From Cryptomeria japonica (lineage: Eukaryota > Streptophyta > Pinopsida > Cupressales > Cupressaceae): a stretch of DNA of 64,000 nt. Below, piece by piece: positions 59,701 through 64,000 of the stretch. A model generated the notes under the pieces. The model saw only the letters and a list, made by a program, of their open reading frames with translations, was not told where the DNA came from and did not search any database. The DNA is taken from NCBI RefSeq assembly GCF_030272615.1, contig NC_081408.1, positions 766,231,330 through 766,295,329 on the forward strand. The letters are read 5' to 3'. Positions within the stretch are counted from its first letter, which is position 1. Each line of letters begins with the position of its first letter. The position numbers and the translations under genes were made by a program.

Positions 59701-62700
59701 CACATCCTTTGATAAGGATTAATTAATCCTTTAGAGAACACCTCTTAACTAATCATTTTTTGATCAGATTTTTTTAATGAATGATATATTCATTGACCTG
59801 CTAATCCTTCTTCCACAATGAGGATAATATGTTTTTTCTCCATTATTGATATGATGATATTTATATGAATTGTCTTCATATATGACAATCTTCCTCCCAC
59901 GATAATGATTGATGGCGGATTATGATGGTCTTCTGTTCATGTGATCAGGATTATGATGGTCTTCTGTTCATGTGATCAGGATCATTACACTGATAATAAT
60001 AGATGGATGTTATGGTGGTGATACCGATAAGGATTTGTCTTTCTATATGATTGATGCATGTAAGAGTTCCTCATGAACTGCTGCTACAATATGTATGCTT
60101 CTGTGTCGCATTAATATCATGATCCTTGAGTATTGCTATGTCCATGCTATCATACTTCCTTGATGTTGTCTTGATGATGACAGGATACCATCTTAAGGAC
60201 ATATCAGATTATGGATTTACTTTCTGTTATTTTGGTCACATTGGTTTCACTGTAATTCATGGTAAGGTCAGCAAGGTTGACATATTTGACATCATGTGGG
60301 CTCAATATATTGTATGCTTGATATTGATGAAAGTCTTCATTCCTTGATCATGAGAATGTGTGGATAGCATGTCAAACCTCTTGTGCTTTACTTCTGCATC
60401 TTTATCTTGATGCTTGATAGAAAAATCGTGAAGTCTTATTAAAAAAGACGATTTTCCTCAATAGGTCTTCATGCTTCAGTCTTTATTGATATAGTATGCA
60501 AAGTTACCTACTTGAACTTCTCATATACCATGTACAAATTGTTATTTCCTAACTATTTACTAATTGAAGGTGTTTCAAGGCTGCCACCCTTGATCACATA
60601 AGTATTTTATTGCTTCTTATTATAAGGTTAGAGATGGGGACATCACAGTACTCCATAAAAGATGTATCTACTCGATTCTGTCCCAAGCAACCAAAATGGA
60701 TGGCTCAAACAAATCAAAATTTTCCCATAAAAGTACAGACAATGAATCATCCCTATCTAGAACTAAATAAGATCCAGGAGTACTTAAACACTCTTTCAAT
60801 CACATACAGATTAAAGCACTAGTAAACTATATCTCTCCTGAAAATTCTCAGGTTCTCAAGAGGCTGCTCTGCATTTGTAAGAACGCAGAGGAGACAAGTG
60901 AGATAAATCGCAAATCTTTTCCAATGATCACCACTTATTTCCAAATCACCAAATCAAAGATTCAATTACTCTCTAATACAGTAACCTACTCACTCATCCA
61001 ACTCCAAATGCAAAGGAAAGTAGAATAGAGAAAAAGAATGAATCGGGATGATTAAATTAGACGATCTCATGTATCATGTGATATAGTTATAAACAAGCAA
61101 TAATCCAGGGTCCTAAAATCAAATAACAGAAGTTTAACAACCGCATAAATTTAAAACCTAAAATTACTAGTTCTCCATATAATGTTAAACTAGTATATAA
61201 AGCGTCAAAGTCTTTAGAGAATTAATCAAAAACTAATCCGAAATCATCTGACAGAGGCCTCATAACACTAGTCATCAACAATTATTGGGTTTCTTGTCCA
61301 CGGAAGAAATCTGTAGCAACTTGGCCACTATCAAAAAAATTAACAAGTCCAAAGGACAGATTTAGAAAATGTAATAATGTTTTTACAATGCCAACTACTT
61401 GAATTCTCAAAATTGAGGTCACAACCTTGGATTATTGTGATAAATATCATTGACAAGATTTCTTGACCCTGGGGAAAAAGGCTGTGGTAGCTTATAGCTG
61501 CTATCAAATAAATTTACAAGTATTCTAAAGGATGTAAGTAGAAAATATTACTAGGCATATCGTTTCTACAATGCCAACCACTTTAATATTCCAAACTGAC
61601 ATTTTGTGGAGCCACCATTTCGAATTTCCCTCTTGTCGGGCACCTATTCCGTGTGGTTTTTGTCAACCATCAACAGTTCTTCAACAAGTATGCCTTTCCG
61701 AGGAATAGCAAACTTAAAATATTATTTTTTGTTGCTATACATTGTAATATGTTAATTTAGCTTCTTATGCTAAATTAATATAATGGGTTATGGATCAACA
61801 TATATGTAATTTCTAGTTTTATAGGCATCCTTTCAGAGATCTTATCTGATATCAAATGTACAAAGTGCAATATGGAAGATGCTTGTAATTGCACTCATAA
61901 GTAGTTGATTAGGCCCTTTACCTAATCTTGTATTTTGTATTTGAGCTGAGAAGGGAGATTTTCTTTACTGATTCTTTCCTCCTGGAGCTCTTGAATCAGT
62001 TTTTATATAAATATAATATATTAGTGGCTTGCCACTTTCGCCAAAAAAAAAACATTGGATTACCATGATAAATATTATGACAAGACTTCTCAACCCAGCC
62101 AGGTAGCAAGAAATTTGATTATTGTGGGTATAGAGGAATAAGAGGAATCTTCCAATGATGGTTCAGTGCTTATTCCTATCCAAAGGCAAGTCAAGCAATG
62201 AATGATACAATTGTTGGAATCGTTTGTCGTTCTGCCAAAAGAACGAACCATCAATGCTCAATACAAACACCAAATTTAACTCAACCCATGTGAGGCGGTT
62301 AAGCCATGTCACGAGTCCCCACAAAGGTGCTAACCACGAAGTCAACAATCTCCCCCTTAGCACCCACTGAAGGGAGACTCGAACCTGTGACCCAAGGCTC
62401 TGATACCAATTGTTGGAATCGTTTGTCATTGCACCAAAATCTCAAACTATCAATGCTCGATACAAACGCCAGATTTAACCCAACCAACGGGAAGCAATTA
62501 AGCCATGTCACGAGTCCCCATGGAGGTGCTGACCACCAAGTCAACGACAGTATCTATTCTGCTCAAGGACTCAAAGTGCTGGTAGAGAATAATCTTCCAA
62601 TGGAGTTGAACTAGAAGCAGCAGGGAGATCTTGGCTCCTCTTCACTCATTTTAAAGTGCAGGCATCAACAAAAGAATCGTTTTTTAATCCCCTTTTAACC

Positions 62701-63344
62701 TAACTGAATTGTTTATTAAAACTGTGAATTTTTTTGAAACCCTAGCAATTTTTTTGCTGTTTTTTATCTGATTTTTTGAGTTTTAACAAATTTACATTCC
62801 GAAAAAAAGCATGCCAGTAAATTGCAATTTATTGGGAGATTAAATCATGACAGGTGCAATTTTTTTTAAAATGTGATATTCGCAAAAAAAAAATGGATTT
62901 TTGCTTTGATGAAAACCCCTCCAATAAAAATTCCATTCAGCTCAATTTACCTTTTTAATGGTACATATAATATAGTTCAGCATTTTGATCTGTTAAACAT
63001 TATCACATTTCCTTTTGCTCCTAATAACAAAATTCACTGCAAGAATGCTTCCCGGTTGAATCAATAAACATGCAAACCCTTGACTCTAGCCATTTGAAAC
63101 TAAAATGTTCAACTCAGATGATTTCTAATAAAATTTCATTTTTTCAAAATAGAATGGTATTCAATAAAGCATAAATTATTTCAAATACATTGCAAAACAA
63201 TGCAATTGAAAACTGACATGAAAGCCTCAAAAGATTCACTTACCATGCAACAAATGCACTGCTGTGATCACCAAGAAATGCATTCAGATCTTTCTTTGCT
63301 TGGTCCTGATGCTTCCCATGACAGACGAGAACAACAACATATTC
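44323..63344 (-). CDS. RNA-binding protein, PWI/Nab2-like N-terminus and RRM (host gene)
   Basis: Ten coding exons on the minus strand join in phase: 63344-63244, 48007-47851, 47698-47393, 47199-47052, 46931-46069, 45949-45895, 45594-45533, 45124-45018, 44881-44794, 44700-44323. Every intron has GT and AG borders, mostly GTAAGT. The first exon here is internal: it starts in phase at EYVVVLV with no ATG, so the true start is right of the window. The protein has a helical PWI/Nab2-like segment (AKKDLNAFLGDHSSAFVAW then LWDHVASNI), a long Ser/Arg/Glu-rich low-complexity middle, an RRM and an Arg/Gly/Pro-rich tail. This resembles plant Nab2/ZC3H14-like poly(A)-RNA-binding proteins acting in the nucleus. 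I assign no symbol. Confidence 0.85.
44794..45594 (-). CDS. Host gene, three exons of the RRM
   Basis: Exons 45594-45533, 45124-45018 and 44881-44794. RNP2 is SRTVFVSNV across the first junction. The middle exon gives ESLSKHFGRYGEVVKVII. RNP1 is degenerate: GSAYIEFAS across the second junction, in place of the usual KGFAFVEF. Splice phases 0, 2 and 0 all agree. An RRM binds single-stranded RNA. The AYIEF form is usual in PABPN1-like RRMs, which is only a family resemblance. Confidence 0.85.
45895..48007 (-). CDS. Host gene, five exons of the disordered middle region
   Basis: Exons 48007-47851, 47698-47393, 47199-47052, 46931-46069 and 45949-45895. The first completes the PWI/Nab2-like part (LWDHVASNIHDYLPSS). 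The rest is Ser, Arg, Glu and Lys-rich with an alanine run (VAVKAAAAAAEDVAKLKS) and no catalytic motif. Exon 46931-46069 is the longest, at 863 nt. For exon 47698 the acceptor is the in-phase TTTTATGCAG rather than an out-of-phase CAG 41 nt upstream. Confidence 0.8.
48082..48318. repeat. 122-bp tandem duplication in the intron
   Basis: TTTGCTGTAGTTCCCTCCAA occurs at 48089 and 48211, and similarity runs on for about 110 bp in each unit with a few base changes. Confidence 0.85.
48790..51035 (-). pseudogene. hAT-type transposase remnant (DUF659-like)
   Basis: The minus strand has a decayed DUF659-like block at 50700-50900 (EDAYEHIFWTPCCVHVLNDTLKYI, a W-T-P-C-x2-H-x-L-N signature). Near 49185-49310 is an acidic C-terminal tail of the sort that follows hAT dimerisation domains (DLEDATEVV, HSGSDSEFDF). 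Stops and frameshifts are many. The left end carries a GGGATGGGGACC-like end sequence similar to the element at 53328. The insertion at 51092-52477 lies upstream of the DUF659 block. Confidence 0.6.
51092..52477 (+). mobile_element. Short non-autonomous Copia-type LTR element (1,386 bp)
   Basis: LTRs 51092-51318 and 52280-52477 (227 and 198 bp), both starting TATTAAAATAATATTG (TG decayed to TA) and ending CATTTCA. PBS TGGTAATAGAGC at 51319, PPT AAGGGAGGG before the right LTR, TSD AACTC at 51087-51091 and 52478-52482. The interior codes for almost nothing: a decayed CCHC knuckle (DCGKLGHIQKFCK) near 52090-52145, preceded by a T-rich repeat array. It fits a large-deletion or TRIM-like derivative of a Copia element. 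Confidence 0.85.
51340..52020 (+). repeat. T-rich imperfect repeat array inside the short LTR element
   Basis: About a dozen imperfect copies of TTTTTCCACAAAAAATCATGG separated by GGGTTTT-like linkers, irregular period near 45-60 bp. Each copy can pair TTTTT with AAAAA as a small hairpin. Confidence 0.7.
52920..53270 (-). mobile_element. Copia PBS with similar repeat array, fragment
   Basis: On the minus strand TGGTATCAGAGC (53259-53270) is followed by diverged copies of an AAAATCGTGAC / CACAGATTTTTT motif down to about 52920. The layout (PBS then T/A-rich motif array) mirrors the element at 51092. LTR borders are not determined. Confidence 0.45.
53328..54344. mobile_element. Probable non-autonomous DNA transposon
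   Basis: Ends CTATGTTAC at the left and GTAACATAG at the right are inverted repeats, followed inward by GGGAC / GTCCC-rich sequence on both sides. About 1.0 kb with no transposase. No clear target duplication was found. The left end resembles that of the hAT remnant at 48790. Confidence 0.45.
54512..55887 (+). repeat. Copia 3 left LTR with embedded flank copies
   Basis: The LTR proper ends at 55442. Then come the TSD and 32 bp (55443-55479) identical to the DNA right of the whole element, an LTR-end fragment (55480-55513), CTACCCACCCAG, an LTR 3' segment (55526-55701), CTACCCACCCAG again, and a last LTR 3' segment reaching the PBS. The right LTR has only one copy of the segment. Confidence 0.85.
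55991..57871 (+). pseudogene. Copia 3 gag, protease and partial integrase
   Basis: ATG at 55991 (MVNGLKVEDRLDGASNF) begins a UBN2-type Gag with stops at 56231-56233 and 56474-56476. Then CCHC (CFRCDKYGHFARDC), protease WLIDSGASRHISGY with an intact triad, and integrase with LWHKRFAHL, LRSDNGGKY and QQNGVAERKNKS across two further breaks. The coding sequence ends in QTFLWE. Gag is related to that of Copia 2. Confidence 0.87.
58028..58900 (+). repeat. Copia 3 right LTR
   Basis: 873 bp, TGTTGAAGTT to AATTTTAACA, followed by the TSD CTACC. Short internal deletions relative to the left LTR. Confidence 0.88.
58906..62211. other. Intron sequence without recognised genes
   Basis: No convincing reading frame. 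It contains an exact 31-bp tandem duplication at 59917-59978, diverged repeats of about 175 bp (61300-61440, 61480-61610 and a fragment at 62055-62100), and an A-run at 62043-62053 that might be the tail of a retroposed sequence. Confidence 0.6.
59917..59978. repeat. Exact 31-bp tandem duplication
   Basis: The unit starts GGATTATGATGGTCTTCTG, at 59917 and 59948, with no differences seen. Confidence 0.9.
62212..62546 (-). mobile_element. 335-bp miniature LTR element (TRIM/SMART-like)
   Basis: Two 136-bp direct repeats (62212-62347 and 62411-62546) flank only 63 bp. On the minus strand the 63 bp begin with PBS ATTGGTATCAGAGCC and end with PPT TAAGGGGGAGAT, exactly where an LTR element needs them. 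LTRs end TGTTGACTT...CCAACA (one terminal base changed in the copy at 62546). Flanking ACAAT and ACAGT fit a 5-bp TSD with one change. Between PBS and PPT lies GGTTCGAGTC, like a tRNA B box. It codes for nothing and must depend on enzymes from other elements. Confidence 0.85.
62547..63243. other. Intron sequence next to the PWI-like exon
   Basis: No gene or recognised repeat. T-rich and A-rich runs only. Confidence 0.5.
63244..63344 (-). CDS. Host gene, PWI/Nab2-like exon
   Basis: 101 nt between CAATTGCAG and GTAAGT on the minus strand. It encodes EYVVVLVCHGKHQDQAKK and DLNAFLGDHSSAFVAW, a helical segment found near the start of plant Nab2/ZC3H14-like proteins. It joins to 48007 by completing a Trp codon. 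The preceding exon with the start codon is outside the window. Confidence 0.85.
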
Positions 63345-63390
63345 CTGCAATTGAAAAGTTGAATCCAGAATTGAGATTCAGACTTCAACC

Positions 63391-63828
63391 TAGCTACACT
63401 CATGGAATAACATAGTAAGTAGCAATTAACCAAATAATATAACGTTATACACAAAAAAAAACAGCCTGACAAAAAAATGAAATAAGAAAATCCCTAAATC
63501 CCCAGTATTTGAAACTAAAACAGAAAAATGATTTCAACTAAAAGTAAAACAGACAAATTTCATCTTGTAGAAGCTGCCTGCATACTTTCCAATGGTTATT
63601 GGGTTTTCGTAGCTACACTCATGGAATAATATAGTAAGCAGCAATTAACCAAACAATATAATATTATACACAAAAAAAAAAAATGCAGCCTCACAAAAAA
63701 AATGAAATAAGAAAATCCCTAAATACCCAGTATTTGAAACTAAAACAGAAAAATGATTACAACTAAAACAGATAAATTTCATCTGGTAGAAGCTGCCTGC
63801 ATACTTTCCAATGGTTATTGGGTTTTTA
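63391..63828. repeat. 219-bp tandem duplication upstream of the PWI-like exon
   Basis: TAGCTACACTCATGGAATAA recurs at 63391 and 63610, and the whole unit is repeated with about 5-10 percent change. It overlaps the intron upstream (minus strand) of the exon at 63344-63244. Confidence 0.85.
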
Positions 63829-64000
63829 TTTGTCAGTTCCAAGCAGATCAACCAGCAAAATTTATCTTCCTCCATTAGAAACAGCAGCCCAAATATGAAA
63901 TATCAAGGTTTTCTGTTTAATAATATTCTTATACATAACTTAGGGAATTTAAAACAAACGAAAGCCCAATACATTTTTACATTGACTCGAGCAGGGTTCA
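63829..64000. other. Right edge, nothing recognised
   Basis: Probably intron of the host gene, whose first exon must lie further right. No exon seen. Confidence 0.4.

Larger units (their letters stand above)
48008..63243 (-). other. Host gene giant intron (15.2 kb)
   Basis: GTAAGT at 63243-63238 and TTATGCAG ending at 48008. Joining the exons completes a Trp codon (TG plus G) and a continuous VAWLWDHV, which is strong support. The intron is filled with transposon remnants described separately. Confidence 0.85.

Noticed and set aside
62348-62410. Possible tRNA gene because of GGTTCGAGTC and GGTATCAGAGC
   Set aside because: No cloverleaf or acceptor stem can be formed. The region is the PBS/PPT interior of a miniature LTR element.

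Overview
The window looks like nuclear DNA of a plant with a large, repeat-rich genome. A gymnosperm is my best guess, from the AT-rich sequence, the 15 kb intron and the stacks of old Copia and Ty3/Gypsy elements, but I cannot prove the species. I recognise one host gene. Almost everything else is retrotransposon, DNA transposon or satellite-like repeat.

Positions 1-31,265 are a nest of elements. The outer layer is minus-strand Ty3/Gypsy material: a gag / protease / RNase H pseudogene lacking reverse transcriptase (1-3,266), its PBS and LTR (3,395-4,270), a polypurine tract on the far side of that LTR, and an unrecognised additional reading frame (31,058 down to about 4,431). A TNT1-like Copia element (6,720-30,547, TSD TATAT) sits inside that reading frame. 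A complete 18.8 kb Tat-like Ty3/Gypsy element (8,611-27,424, TSD CTGTG) sits inside the Copia. Its two 1,462-bp LTRs differ at about three positions.

The Tat-like element is the most interesting object. Besides gag-pro-RT-RNaseH-INT on the plus strand, it carries on the minus strand what looks like a complete small gene: TATA box, 25-codon first exon, 1,165-nt intron with GTAAGT and CAG borders that join in phase, and a second exon encoding a Plant Mobile Domain protein. Dense arrays of a TTAGCGCRT motif lie in the 3.5 kb gag leader and, in mirrored orientation, inside the intron of the antisense gene. Read in the direction of each gene, both arrays have the same sense. In the full-length sense RNA they would be complementary.

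Positions 31,266-44,300 hold a degenerate ATCGG-type array, AT-rich repeats, a foldback, a 5'-truncated LINE (minus strand) and a second Copia element (36,084-41,850) inserted in the LINE. A roughly 235-bp tandem repeat then lies downstream of the host gene.

Positions 44,323-63,344 (minus strand) hold ten coding exons of an RNA-binding protein with a PWI/Nab2-like N-terminal segment and a C-terminal RRM. The first exon is beyond the right edge. One intron (48,008-63,243) is 15.2 kb. It contains an hAT transposase pseudogene, a 1.4 kb non-autonomous LTR element, a deleted Copia element whose 5' LTR has captured copies of its own 3' flank, and a 335-bp miniature LTR element with only 63 bp between its LTRs.

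No tRNA, rRNA, CRISPR or bacterial-type features were seen.
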